Of a DNA stretch of 64,000 nucleotides, positions 31,620-42,645 are shown piece by piece; the stretch's first letter is position 1; every line of letters begins with the position of its first letter. The notes beneath the pieces are model-generated. The model was given only the letters and a program-made list of their open reading frames with translations. It ran no database searches and was not told the origin of the DNA. The translations under genes were made by a program, and so were the position numbers. Source of the stretch: Odontocerum albicorne (Eukaryota; Arthropoda; Insecta; Trichoptera; Odontoceridae); NCBI GenBank assembly GCA_949825065.1, contig OX463841.1, positions 18,298,479 to 18,362,478 of the forward strand, written 5' to 3'.

Positions 31620-32095
31620 TCTTCTTCCTCTTGGTCTAGGTCATATGACCTGTTTGTGACGGTGGGCTGTCCTGGGATGATGACGTCCAGCTGTCCTTCC
31701 ACCTTTTCAGCGGCCTTCCTAGTAATCTCCTGCTGTTAGGGTTTTCAGTCTTAGTGATTTTTGTCAGTCTCGTATCCTCCATGCGGTCCACATGATACCT
31801 CCAGAAGCACCTTCTGCTTCTTCCCCACCTCACTATGTCTTCAACACCAGAGACAGACCTTATCGTCTCATTTCTGATCCGATCTCTAAGAGTTCTGCCT
31901 GCGATGGAGCGTAGGGTTCTCATTTCTGCCACTCGGAGAAGGTTTTTTGTCCTGTTGGTATCGGCTCTCACTTCTATCCATACGTCATGATGGGGCAGAC
32001 GCATGTCTTATATGGTATATCCTGGCCTTACTTTCGGTTAGCATGTGTTTGTTTCTCCATATAGTGTCCCGCAGGCAGCCATATTCACACATAGT
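31620..32095 (-). pseudogene. LINE family C tail
   Basis: Relative of A and B. It reads GCLRDTIWRNKHMLTESKAR, then VRADTNRTKNLLRVAEMRTL, RSIAGRTLRDRIRNETIRS, EDIVRWGRSRRCFWRYHVDR and GRPLKRWKDSW. The 3' end has the 14-base palindrome AGGTCATATGACCT (31638-31651), then AGACCAAGAGGAAGAAG. Confidence 0.85.
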
Positions 32096-32104
32096 AAAAT
32101 GATA

Positions 32105-32820
32105 CAAAATGTATATATCATTGCGCCATTTCCTTGCCAGGGTAGACAGAGAGGACAGAGCGTCAGACTTTTCTATCTCGACACACACACATCCTTAGAC
32201 TCTTCTACATCATCACACATTCTCATACAATTTCTCTGACTTTCTACATTTCCTTCCTTCAAAATACCATAATATACACTTGATCCTAACATACTTTTCT
32301 TGGTTATCTTCTCTCACATATTCCACTCACATGTGTACTACACATTTATTTTATTAATCTTTCCTCATTTATTCGTTCTACATGTCCAAGCCATCGCAGC
32401 GTACTTTTCTTAATCTTATTCAATCCATCAGCCTTAAGTTCATATGCATACGTAACCATTTCATTCCGTATTCTGGCATACATTGTCATCCCGTGTATTA
32501 TTTTCAACGCACGCATTTCTACAACCCTTATTCGACTCTTATCAGTCTTTTTCCACATCTACGTTTCCCTACCATTCATCAAATTTAGCACCAAAATACT
32601 AAAGACGACTATCATCTTATCTGATTTTAATATTTCTGGTTCGAGTATATATGTTTTAATGCCCCGTCGACTTTGTTTACTGTCGCTAGCGCTGTACGAA
32701 ATCCCTTTTAACTCTTCCTTCATCTGATAAAATACTACCCAAATAGCAAAATTCCTCAACATAATTCCAATTTTTCAAAATTCCTTTCACAATTTTCTGT
32801 CACCATTACTTTGGATATTG
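32105..32820 (-). pseudogene. LINE family R tail, copy 4 (longest)
   Basis: On the minus strand: YILEPEILKSDKMIVVFSIL, WKKTDKSRIRVVEMRALKII, HGMTMYARIRNEMVTYAYEL, KADGLNKIKKSTLRWLGHVE and RINEER, then decayed sequence to the GTCTGACGCTCTGTCCTCTC and CCTGGCAAGGAAATGGCGCA end. Confidence 0.8.
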
Positions 32821-32895
32821 CTACATTCATTCTTAGATAATTTGAAATAAATATTATATATGTAACATATTGTATATAAAAAAACTATAGGACTA

Positions 32896-33015
32896 ATCAT
32901 TTATTTATTTGTTTGTTTGTTTACTTGTTTGTTTGTTTTGTTTGTTTTCTTTGTTTTGTTTGTTTTGTTTGTTTGTTTGTTTGTTTGTTTATTTATTTAA
33001 TTTATTTATTTATAT
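32896..33015. repeat. TTTG/TTTA microsatellite
   Basis: Impure (TTTG)n interrupted by TTTTG and TTAC, ending in (TTTA)n. Confidence 0.95.
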
Positions 33016-33538
33016 AACAATAATGCAAGAATTTACATTTCAACAATAAATATTATAATTTTGCTATCGGAAATCAAGAAGTGGCAAACTGTTCTCTTTA
33101 AACTTAAAGATGACTAAACGATCTCGCTAAATATGTATCTCTTATAATAAAACTGAACCCCGTTGATATATTTATATAAAACCTTAATCATTCTTTGCGT
33201 TCCTAAGATTTTTGTATAAATCGTCGACATTCTTCTCGTCAGGGGAAAGCAGAAAGTGAAACTGCAAATTGGAATTTGAGAGATTAAATCACTTCCGAAG
33301 AGGAGCGTCAAACCAGCCCCAGTAATCCGCGGCACGCGAACTGCCAACACGGATGAAATGCCATGATGGCTCTAATCTTGGGCAACTGTTTATATAAAAC
33401 TGGGCATCGGAACGCCTGCAGAGCTGTTAATAATTGCGGTATATTGCGATGCATTTTACAGCAGCAAACGTGAATTCCGTATACAATTAGCTAATTTTAA
33501 AACCAAATAACACTATCTCTTTCAATTGTAATTTATCT
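33016..33538. other. Unassigned sequence
   Basis: A minus frame of 78 codons (33114-33350) has no recognised relatives. Confidence 0.35.
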
Positions 33539-33706
33539 CGTTTATCTATGGACTATTATTCTTCAACATTCCAGTTATAATTTTATCTATGGACTATTAT
33601 TCTTCAACATTGCAGTTATCATTTTATCTATGGACTATTATTCTTCAACATTCCAGTTATCATTTTATCTATGGACTATTATTCTTCAACATTCCAGTTA
33701 TCATTT
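33539..33706. repeat. 41-bp tandem array (4 units)
   Basis: GGACTATTATTCTTCAACAT starts at 33550, 33591, 33632 and 33673. Confidence 0.95.
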
Positions 33707-33839
33707 TTCTATACAGATTTATTGAAAACTTTAAGAGAGCCAAGTAACACTTTCCTTTGAAACATTCAGGAAACACATAATAGGTTAATTAAAGGTAAGA
33801 AACTCATTTCTAATTTTTTTAATCGAAATTATAGGTATC

Positions 33840-33965
33840 TTTATACCCCCGCATATTAGACGGAAAAATGCCTGTACCATTCGACGGGAGTAGCATAGCA
33901 CGGGGTTCGAACTGGCGACCTTCCGCAAGGAAGTCCAGTGCGTTACCGCGCGGCCATGCACCTTA
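33840..33965 (-). mobile_element. SINE2, partial copy
   Basis: On the minus strand: GCATGGCCGCGCGGTAACGC, GGAAGGTCGCCAGTTCGAAC, then the body (CTACTCCCGTCGAATGGTAC). Matches 22441-22560 and lacks the A tail. Confidence 0.75.
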
Positions 33966-34019
33966 CGATCATTGTGTATTCCGGAACTTTTGGAATAAGT
34001 TGAAATACTCTTAAATTTT

Positions 34020-34180
34020 TGGTAGTGTATTTTTTTGTATAGTTCGGAAAATCTAGGATGAACCGTATGACAGCTCACAAATATGCCCCAATACAACCTT
34101 GTAACGATGTTCAGTAATTTTAATTATTTTATCAACTTTAATATAAGCCTCGATTCTAATAAATAGCAAGTTATTTAGGT
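34020..34180 (-). mobile_element. MITE M-related fragment
   Basis: Shares GACAGCTCACAAAT.TGCCCC, CAATACAACCTTGTAACGAT and TCGATTCTAATAAATAGCAA with the copies at 42.1, 55.1 and 61.7 kb. It breaks at GGTAAAT, exactly where the 24-bp array starts. Confidence 0.75.
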
Positions 34181-34665
34181 AAATTCTGTTCAAGTTTACA
34201 TAACAAATTCTGTTCAAGTTTACATAACAAATTCTGTTCAAGTTTACATAACAAATTCTGTTCAAGTTTACATAACAAATTCTGTTCAAGTTTACATAAC
34301 AAATTCTGTTCAAGTTTACATAACAAATTCTGTTCAAGTTTACATAACAAATTCTGTTCAAGTTTACATAACAAATTCTATTCAAGTTTACATAACAAAT
34401 TCTGTTCAAGTTTACATAACAAATTTTGTTCAAGTTTACATAACAAATTCTGTTCAAGTTTACATAACAAATTCTGTTCAAGTTTACATAACAAATTCTG
34501 TTCAAGTTTACATAACAAATTCTGTTCAAGTTTACATAACAAATTTTGTTCAAGTTTACATAACAAATTCTGTTCAAGTTTACATTACAAATTCTGTTAA
34601 AGTTTACATAACAAATTCTGTCCAAGTTTACAAAACAAATTTTGTTCAAGTTTACATAACAAATT
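34181..34665. repeat. 24-bp tandem array (20 units) with an uninterrupted reading frame
   Basis: Units AAATTCTGTTCAAGTTTACA(TAAC) repeat every 24 bp with few substitutions. Because 24 is a multiple of 3, frames stay open; on the minus strand one frame encodes about 20 copies of NRICYVNL within a 198-codon ORF (34649 to 34053), and another encodes MLCKLEQN repeats. I regard the ORF as a by-product of the repeat. Confidence 0.95.
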
Positions 34666-34982
34666 ATGAATTGTTCTAATTTAATATGTACACGATTTAA
34701 ATAAGCGCCACTACTCGTATATCGCTTCCGGATAAATTATTTAGATATCTAAAGAAAATTCATTATTATTGCATTGCCACTCTCTACCGGCTGCGGACGA
34801 TCTTGAAAATATGACGAATACATCCTGATATAAAAACGAAATAAAAACACCTCGAGATGTAAAAAAAAATTCAATAAAAAGAAGGTCGTACCTGTCTACG
34901 TGTCTGATGGCCAACTCGTGATATATTGGTTTAAGGCAGTCCTGGGCAAATGTCGGCCCGTGGAACGCTATATAACCTCTGT

Positions 34983-35165
34983 TGTCTAGTTTCAACGAGA
35001 ATCGAACCCGCAACCCGGAGGTTGCGGGTTCGATTCTCGTTAGAGTCCAGATTTTTTTAAAAAGGGCTCCAGTCTGGTTTTCACTTAAACATAATTCTGG
35101 CTGGTTGGAAGAGATTGCCACAAGGCAATATATCCGCCAGGTTGTAATGTATACAACAACAGCAA
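34983..35165 (+). mobile_element. SINE1 copy 3 with palindromic T-arm region
   Basis: The B box GGTTGCGGGTTCGATTC and its exact reverse complement stand head to head: arms 34994-35015 and 35020-35041 pair over 22 bases with a CGGA loop. The A box is lost. The body (GAGTCCAGATTTTTTTAAAA, GGGCTCCAGTCTGGTTTTCA) and tail (GGCTGGTTGGAAGAGATTGC..., TATCCGCCAGGTTGTAATGT) follow. Confidence 0.8.
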
Positions 35166-35169
35166 TACA

Positions 35170-35846
35170 ATGCATATTTCCCGCCTATAATTTCAATATG
35201 GGCCGCAAGCTATTTCTAATATTTATTTAGATCCATTATTTTTTTTGTTTATATAAATATAAATCATTTTTAAATTACTATACAATCTGCGTCTACCGAA
35301 AAAACGTATTTTTTAGCACCGATACGCATTATAAAAGTAAATGTGGATACGACTTGCGTGACTTATGTAGACGTGTGTGATGCGCAGCCGTCTGCATTGC
35401 CACGAATTTGTACATAAATTCATTAAACCTTACTCACCAATACACTATCATTCTAACATCCACGTTCATTTTGTTTTATTTTGGCTTTATATTTTTTTTT
35501 TATTATAAATGAACTTAAATTTTTTTTAGCGGCCAGATCTTACATTTACGAGTAAATTCTCCATACGGCCCTTCATCCAAAATTTTATTTGCATTTTTTA
35601 TTAAATGATTAGTATATGGAACTTGAAATAGGAATAATAATATTATAGATATGCGTTGTATTGCGTTGATTCATTTCAAAATATCACCTCGAGAGAGTTT
35701 ATGAATTTATTATATAAGACATATATTAAACGTCAGTAATAAATCCAAGTTGAATGAGGTCTAGAAATACAATAAAAAGCGAGATATCAATAATATGTCG
35801 TCCGGAATAACAAATATTATAACTGCTTAATAATGACGTATACTTA
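35170..35846. other. Unassigned AT-rich sequence
   Basis: No gene or element border seen. Confidence 0.4.
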
Positions 35847-35848
35847 TA

Positions 35849-36774
35849 CTACCTTGATCAAAAAGTTTTAAGACTTTATTCATAAAATCGAAAATACAAG
35901 TTTATTCATCAAAATCGATATGGTCCCCTTCAAAGTACTCCCCATCGAGTGCAACGCACTTACGCCAGCGCTTGATTCAATCCTCGAAACACCGCTGGTA
36001 CTCAATTTTCGGTATGTCCATCAGAGCCGTCTTCGATTTTTTCATGACATCCTCTCGGGTGCTGTAACGCGTTCCGCGAAGCGGTTTTTTAAGTCGGTTG
36101 AACAGGAAAAAGTCGCAGGGAGCCAGATCAGGTGAATTCGAAGGCTGCTGGATAGTAGTCGTGTTGTTTTTGGTAAAAAAACTCATGGAAATCATGTATT
36201 TCGCGATTTCAACACGGTCCTTTTTTTGCATGAAATTGAGGTATATCGGCACCAGTTTTGCAGCGACACGTATGAGGCCCAAATCACTAACCAAAATGTC
36301 TTGAGCGGATCCATAAACGATGTTCAAGTCCTCTGCCAGCTCTCTGATGGTCAATTTGCGGTTTTCGGCCAACATTTCTTTGATTTTAGCGATGTTTTCA
36401 TCAGTTTTCGACTGTCACTGCGTTCGTCATCCTCGACCGACTCACGACCACTTCTGAAGCGTTCGTGCCCCCGAAAAACACTTCTCCAACATTTCCAAGG
36501 TCTGCGGACCGTTAAATCCGTTTTTCACACAAAATTTAATGCAAACTCGTTGATGCACAGTTGATGCCATTTTCAAACTTGTAAAAAATCGGAAACACGC
36601 ACAAAAGGTAGATGTACTCAGTACAGCGTAACTTTTACAAATGTCAAGCTATGACGCTGAAATTCGGAGGGAAGTGTCAATGATAGATGTGGTAACCTAA
36701 CAAAAAAAGAATTCCAATCGGGTGACTGACAGCGCCACACGGTGGCCGGTTCTAAAACTTTTTGATCAAGGTAG
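35849..36774 (-). mobile_element. Mariner element, internally deleted (complete ends)
   Basis: Perfect-looking TIRs CTACCTTGATCAAAAAGTTT are flanked by TA (35847-35848, 36775-36776). It is 926 bp against the usual 1.3 kb for mariners. The minus strand encodes a transposase start (MASTVHQRVCIKFCVKNGFN at 36569), a frameshift near 36430, and the frame 36375 to 35977. Confidence 0.9.
35977..36569 (-). pseudogene. Mariner transposase, internally deleted and frameshifted
   Basis: Read from 36569: GPQTLEMLEKCFSGARTLQK (N-terminal helix-turn-helix), a frame break, then MLAENRKLTIRELAEDLNIV, YGSAQDIL, FMQKKDRVEIAKYMIS, and, after a deletion, FFTKNNTTTIQQPSNSPDLA, PCDFFLFNRLKKPLRGTRY. The deletion removes the part with the first two catalytic Asp residues; only the third (SPDLAPCD) remains, so it cannot be active. 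Confidence 0.85.
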
Positions 36775-36940
36775 TAATCTGATGAAGTTGGTATAGACAC
36801 CCCCGAGACTATTATTAAGAACAGACTCCTGTGTCTAAAGAAAGAAAATTCTTTATCATGGCAGCATTTTTTTAGTTGAAAAAAATATTTTCATTCAAAC
36901 ATATAAACAAATACGTTCTTTACAATTTTTCGATTTCCGC

Positions 36941-37032
36941 TTTGATGTTGCATTTGATGTTACATTTGATGTTTCATTTGATGTTACATTTGATGTTGCA
37001 TTTGATGTTACAATTGATGTTACATTTGAATT
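36941..37032. repeat. 12-bp tandem array
   Basis: TTTGATGTTACA/TTTGATGTTGCA repeats about seven times. Confidence 0.9.
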
Positions 37033-37690
37033 AAAACGTAACATATTATATTCAACGCATTATTTGAATAGTTTCAAAAAAGCTCTCAATATTCACATAA
37101 AAGGTTATAGCAGATCCCATAAAAGAAAATCCATAGAGCTAGGTATGGTAGAGGGTTTGGGATACCTAACATAAGACTAAATGCGAGTTGCCTAACTTCA
37201 GAGATGGAATTTCTTGAAAATATGACAACATTGCGGAACCCCATTTCCGCAACTGCAAATTCACTTCTGAATTCTGAATCCTACTCACTTCACCTGGGGG
37301 TAAGAGACAGCTGTCACCAAAAAGAATTGGGGTGAGATTACCCAACCCTTTTAGGGTTCTCGAGAGTATAAAATGAATATTATATATTCGCGAACATAAA
37401 GAAACAATAACAGTCAACCACAAACGAGAAGGTACTATAGAATAAAAATCAAGAAATTATTGTTTTGAATGTATTTTTCTGACTACCCAGTAGTTTTCGT
37501 GCAACTAAGTCATTGATATTTCCATAGATATGCCCTATTTATTAACATTTACAATAAATATATTTTTACAGATACCCTAAGCCACTTTAATTCTCATTGT
37601 ATACTTATATCACATAGCAAACTGTTTATATCACATACCATAGTTTGCTATTTCCTGATGTTTAAAGAACACTATCTAGAAAAACAATTA
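37033..37690. other. Unassigned; promoter-like segment near 37360
   Basis: CTCGAGAGTATAAAATGAAT (37358-) resembles an LTR or gene promoter TATA box. A minus frame of 85 codons (37166-37423) has no known relatives. Confidence 0.3.
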
Positions 37691-37691
37691 T

Positions 37692-38130
37692 ATGAACATC
37701 CAAAGCAAGGTGAGGATATACAAGACCTGTGTCCGCCCCATAATGACATACAGCATAGAGTCCAGAGCCGACACTGTCAGAACCAAAAATCTCCTTCGAA
37801 CCAGCGAAATGAAGGTACTCAGGAGTATCGCTGGCAAAACCCTTCGTGATAGAGTACGAAACACAGAAATCCGAAGGATGTGCGAAGTTGGAGATATTGT
37901 CAGATGGGGACGACAGAGAAGGTTCTGGAACGAACATGTATCCAGAATGGCGGAACCAAGAGCCGTAAGAATGGCCAGGGTCAGTATCCCCCAAGCAAGC
38001 AGACCTCCAGGACGACCTCCCAAAAGATGGAAAGACAGCTGACAGTCGACGTCACAAGAGGGAAACGATGATGCAGGACCATAACATGCCAACAGGACTA
38101 AAATAAGAGGAAGAAAAAGTTTGCTCTTAT
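37692..38130 (+). pseudogene. LINE family B tail, copy 2
   Basis: The frame 37692-38042 reads SKVRIYKTCVRPIMTYSIES, RADTVRTKNLLRTSEMKVLR, IVRWGRQRRFWNEHVSRM, ending PPGRPPKRWKDS. The 3' hairpin is decayed (ATGCCAACAGGACT) before AAATAAGAGGAAGAAAAAG. Confidence 0.85.
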
Positions 38131-38234
38131 GATGTATAATATTATTCACTCTTTATTTACAAAAGAATTTTACTATACAGCCCAAAAATATGATAGAAAA
38201 ACCGGACCTAAAGAACTTCTAAAGGAAGTTATTG

Positions 38235-38610
38235 AATATACATACGTACCATCACGCCGTGTCCCTTTCGGGGTAGGCAGAGAGGAGTGAACGCCAGATC
38301 TTACTATCGTATATTTTTTTCATTTCCATCATTTAAAACTTTCCTTGATCTTCTTGTACCATGCTTACCACTCACATTTGCACTGTATACTTCCTTGTTT
38401 TATTACTCTTTCTTCGTTCATTCGTTCCACTTTCATTATTAAGTTCATATGCATTAGTAATAACTTTATTCCGCATTCTGCCATGTATTCTTTAGTGTAC
38501 GCGTTACAACAGCATTTATTCGGTTGTAATCAGCCTTGTTTTCCCCGTCTACGCTTCACTCCCATACATCAAAGTACTGAGAATAAGTGCAGAGGAAAAG
38601 AAAAATAACC
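38235..38610 (-). pseudogene. LINE family R tail, copy 5
   Basis: Begins (3' end) with ACATACGTACCATCACGCCG and GGGGTAGGCAGAGAGGAGTG and shows family words in reverse to the ATACATCAAAGTA block. Confidence 0.7.
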
Positions 38611-38639
38611 GTGATCAATATATATTATTACACTTCCGT

Positions 38640-38795
38640 TGTATGCAAAAATACTTTCCAATCAACCGATGAAAAAAACCGGATCGAGCCCCATTTTTTA
38701 ATTGAACAAATATTATAAGTATTTAAAACCGAAATTTCCAGAATGCAAGCAAGCATTTTACCAACTAGGCTACAGGGGACATCAATATATGCTTT
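38640..38795 (-). mobile_element. tRNA-derived SINE-like head
   Basis: On the minus strand TGTAGCCTAGTTGGTAAAAT is a good A box and GGCTCGATCCGG a weak B box about 90 bases on. No closed tRNA fold. Confidence 0.45.
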
Positions 38796-39013
38796 GTATT
38801 TATAACTGGCAAAATTACTGACTGCAGTAGGTTCTGTTTTAACTTTGAAGCTTTAAAATGTTAATGTGAATTGGTTCAATACCGATGTGAATTGACTAAC
38901 TCAAAAATTAAGATTTCTAGAGTTTTTGCGTCAACACTGTGGAAATTCATGATTATTCAAATATGATTAAAAATTAAAACACTGTTTTATCCACTTGAAA
39001 ATATTACATATAT

Positions 39014-39066
39014 ATTTAACCCAACTAGTTTCAAGTCACATGCGACCCATCTTCAAGGGTATTCCG
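39014..39066 (-). ncRNA. Hammerhead-like motif, one core change
   Basis: On the minus strand: ACCC, TTGAAGA (C to T at the first core base), T, helix II GGGTC/GACTT with loop GCATGT, GAA, AC-TA-GT, T, GGGT. Helix I ACCC/GGGT is perfect. Confidence 0.55.
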
Positions 39067-39087
39067 AGCTAATTCTAGTTAGTTCGG

Positions 39088-39137
39088 AATACCTCTGGAG
39101 ATGAGTCGCATGTGACTTGAAACTAGTTAGGTTTAAA
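39088..39137 (+). ncRNA. Hammerhead-like motif, one core change
   Basis: Order: ACCT, CTGGAGA (A to G in the core), T, helix II GAGTC/GACTT with loop GCATGT, GAA, AC-TA-GT, T, AGGT. Helix I ACCT/AGGT is perfect and differs in sequence from the facing motif. Confidence 0.55.
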
Positions 39138-39180
39138 GATGTATATTCAAAAAGATTAAACAGCGTTTCTATATTAATTA

Positions 39181-39707
39181 TATTTGAACTCAAAAGTTCT
39201 ACTAAGTAAAAACGAAACGGATCAAAACAACGCTTAAATATTAAATAGAATAATAACACTAGTTAACAAATTTTAACTTTTTGTCTGTAACAGATTAAAT
39301 TAGCTGATTCTTATTAAATCGACCCTGTTGATTACGAAAATCGCAGTGAAAAGTTTGCAAGACGTAACATTTTTGAGTAACAGAAGGGGGAGTGTTTTAA
39401 TAAAATTAATACGTTTTTGCCCATTTCAAAAGTCGTAATTACAACAATGAAAATAAATAAATTCCTGAAATACTAAATTTAGTCACAGAATACAATGTTG
39501 TTACATAGAAAAATAAAAAAAAGTAGAATAAAAGCGGGAAGTGTATTTTCAGTGAGATTCGACATTCTAGATTCTAGTAACTGCAAGAGTTCTTGTACAA
39601 CTGCAAGAGTTCTCGTAATTGTCAGCTTTATTACTACCTAGGAAACCACTAACAACTCTTCCAAAGGCTTTCCAAGCTTCTAGTTGTTCCACACCTAATT
39701 TTTTTTC
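39181..39707. other. Unassigned sequence
   Basis: Only a short direct repeat (AACTGCAAGAGTTCT at 39581 and 39600) was noticed. Confidence 0.4.
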
Positions 39708-40027
39708 AAACTTTTCATCTTTCAAATGTTTCAGTTTCAAAAACCAATTTCAGGTTTTTCTCTTAAAAGGCACGTGATGGAACATTTTCAAGTTCATATT
39801 CGTCATCAGCACACAAAAATTTACCTAAAATGGCCGTTTTACCCTTGTTACAATCCGTCTTCATACCTTGTTTGTACTTTTCATCTTTCAAATGTTTCAG
39901 TTTCAGTCAAAAAAACTAATTTCAGGTTTTTCTCTTAAAAGGTACGTGATGGAACATTTTCAATATCATATTCGTTATCAGCACACAAAAATTTACCTAA
40001 AATGGCCGTTTTCACCCTGGTTACAAA
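39708..40027. repeat. 174-bp tandem duplication
   Basis: CTTTTCATCTTTCAAATGTT ... AAATTTACCTAAAATGGCCG occurs twice, about 174 bp apart, with roughly 90% identity. Confidence 0.9.
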
Positions 40028-40429
40028 AACCTTGTTAACTAGTGATAATCAATCAATAACACGACATACAGAATAAGAATCTTTCAGGAATATACTGAAG
40101 ATATGTGGATATTCAGTTATTTCAGGAATGTTTAGCGTTTTCCACGAATGAGTTGAAATACAAAAGATAAATTTAGAGCTACCATCGCGCATCGAGATAA
40201 ATGTAAAGTTTCGAGGTTACCAAATAGTTGTGCATATTTCTCCGATTGACATGTCTATTTCAGTGCGACAAGCTGTGAACCAGTGGCCGGGCCGATGTGG
40301 CGCAAACCTTACCCGCGGACCGTGACTGAAATTTATATACTGTATTTTTTATATGACAAAAATGTCCGATTTTCGTTTTCTTAACTGTCTAGTCGAGTAG
40401 GTTTAACGCCTGGCTGCATAGCACACACA
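40028..40429. other. Unassigned sequence
   Basis: No gene or element border seen. Confidence 0.35.
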
Positions 40430-41480
40430 GATACATACCATCACACCATTTAACTGTCGAGGTAGGTAGAGATGACAGACCCTCATACTTTCATATCTTG
40501 GCACACACACACATCCTTGGTCTTGTGGCGGTCGCCCACTCGGATACTGTGGGTATTCATACATACGGTCAATGACCGATGAAATGACCTTCGCATTCCT
40601 CGAGGAAATCTAAATAAACAAGTCCCAAGTTCACACGCCGGCCATTCAAGTCCGAAGTTCACCCGCCGGCCATTCAACCCATAGCCGAGCGGACCGCATT
40701 CCATACTAGAGAGAGAACGCACCACGCTTGTCTCGCCAGTTCCGTATTTGAATGATACCTACATACAACAATTAATCGTTTTGCATTTACAGAAACGAGA
40801 CGCAGGCATATCGCGAGCGCATTCTTGCGCACATTCTAAAAAGATATAAATACCTACGTTACTAATAAAATTCCACTCTCTTTCCGCATTGCGATCTAAC
40901 GTGTTTTATTATTTATCAACAAATCATCCTCATCATCTCTTCCCTCTAGGATACATCTCTTAAAGTCGCTTTTATATCAATACAATTTCTATGATTTCTC
41001 TGAATTTCTACGTTTCCTACTTTCAGAATATCGTTCCCTTGATCCAACCAACCTTTCCTTGGTATTTCTCTCACATGCCTTCCACTCACACCTGCACTGT
41101 ATATCAGTTTTCTTAGTCTTTCTTCATTAATTCGTGCTACATGCCCATACCATCTATCTCAGCGTACTCTTCATCTTACTTAACATGTAAGCATTAAGTA
41201 CACATTCATCCCTTATCACTTCATTCCGTATTCTTTCATACATTGCCGCTCCATGTATTATTCTCAATGCTCGCATCTTTACAGCATTTATTCGGCTCCC
41301 ATCAGTCGTTGTCCACTTCACGTTTTATTCCCATATATCAAAATTGGTACCAAAATACTATTGTGAACTATCATCTGAGCAAATTTTGAAACTCTGGTAG
41401 TGTACCATATATATGTTTTATAATAGTACCTTGTTGCCTTTGTTTCCTATCGTTAGCAAAAATATTGCATTTTAATATTT
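40430..41480 (-). pseudogene. LINE family R tail, copy 6, split by a solo LTR
   Basis: 40430-40517 holds the reverse 3' end; 40931-41480 continues with family words (TACAATTTCTATGATTTCTC, CATGCCTTCCACTCACACCT, CATTGCCGCTCCATGTATTA, CATTTATTCGGCTCCCATCA). Confidence 0.75.
40518..40926 (+). mobile_element. Solo LTR (Ty3/Gypsy-like)
   Basis: A 409-bp segment starts TGGTCTTGTGGCGG and ends CAACAAATCA, with a 4-bp duplication TCCT on both sides (40514-40517, 40927-40930) as in Ty3/Gypsy integrations. It has a TATA-like ATATAAATACC (40846) and AATAAAATTCC (40867). It lacks internal coding sequence, so it is a solo LTR. The TCCT flank is short, hence moderate confidence. Confidence 0.6.
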
Positions 41481-42111
41481 TTGGGCATTGTATGCTCAGA
41501 ACTGTTGGCTCACAGTTGCCAAAAGGATATTGATCGGCAGTCAACCGTGGGCGCTGTTGGCTATCGCCAAGACTTTAGGACATGCTGGGCGGAAGCACTC
41601 TAGGTTTTAGCGAGGTTCACTCCATTGAACCTGGAGGTCCAACGTCGCACCACGATTATCCTTCTCGATAAGGATCAGCTTGCGCATATACTCGTACAGT
41701 ATAGGTAGATGACGTCCGCGTTCACCCTTTCTCAGAGATAACCCCTCGCGTGATTTGAAAGCCTACCTAGAGGCCCAGTTCTCAACGTTGATCGTCGTTA
41801 TCTTCATTGGGAAGACAGATATTCAATTTATTTTCTTACATCAATCAGGGTGCGCCTCGGTTTTCCGTGGATGTATCCAAGATATTAGACTACCCAATTT
41901 ATATCTGGCCATGGGATCTTTAATAGCATTTTTTTTAGTTTATATCTAGTTCCGTCGCCCTGTTGTAATTTTTGCGGACATGTGGGTCAGTTCGCAGATC
42001 AACATTATGTGGAGCTGCGATGATAATCGAGTCAATGATTTCTGAAGGGATCATCCCTCAGCCTCACATCGGTTAATTTTCAGACCGATGAGCCACTCTG
42101 TTATACTCAAG
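41481..42111. other. Unassigned, moderately GC-rich sequence
   Basis: No reading frame longer than 64 codons; possibly an old LINE body (words such as AGACCGATGAGCCACTCTGT), not identified. Confidence 0.35.
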
Positions 42112-42645
42112 AAAATGTAGGATGGTCCTTGTGACGTTTGAAATGTCATATCTCAAAAGGGTGGGGTAAAATCGTTTTTTTTTTACAAATCGAATCGTTT
42201 TTTTATAAATCAAAAATTGTTTTTCTCTAAACTGACATTTTAATTCCTAATTTTCATTATACTGACTTTCTAACGTATTGTATGATTTGTATTTATCTTT
42301 AATCCAAGATCCACTATGAATTAATACTAATTACGAACATTTAATTAAGTATAAAAAAATCGAAAATCCAATTATCGTATACCCCATCCCTAGCCAATGC
42401 AGACTAACGTACTGACTTTTGACCAACGTCACCAAATATTATTTGATTTTAACAAACTGCCCCATTTTCGCTAATTTGTAACAAGATGTATTAATTTGTC
42501 ATTATTTACCTAAATAACTTGCTATTTATTAGAATCGAGGCTAATATTAAAGTTGATAACATAATTATAATAACTCAACGTCGTTACAAGGTTGTATTGG
42601 GGCAAATATATGAACTGTCACAGGACCATGCTACATTTTCTCTAT
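42112..42645. mobile_element. MITE family M, copy 1
   Basis: TIRs AGAAAATGTAGGATGGTCC and, inward from the right, AGAAAATGTAGCATGGTCC. The internal sequence matches 61685-62351. Confidence 0.75.

Larger units (their letters stand above)
38970..39180. mobile_element. Palindromic Penelope-type repeat with two hammerhead-like motifs
   Basis: Inverted arms (TCAAGTCACATGCGACCCAT / GAGTCGCATGTGACTTGAAA) around a short centre (GTATTCCGAGCTAATTC). Outer ends AACACTGTTTTATCC and AAACAGCGTTTCT resemble those at 25 and 47 kb. Confidence 0.7.

Noticed and set aside
32896..33015. Telomere-like repeat
   Set aside because: The unit is TTTG/TTTA with interruptions, not the insect TTAGG.
34053..34649. 198-codon ORF of repeated NRICYVNL as a gene
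   Set aside because: It is produced by the 24-bp satellite, whose period is a multiple of 3; other frames are equally open, and it continues into MITE sequence.
37166..37423. LTR or gene promoter around TATAAAATGAAT
   Set aside because: A TATA-like word alone is weak; no terminal repeats or target duplication could be found.
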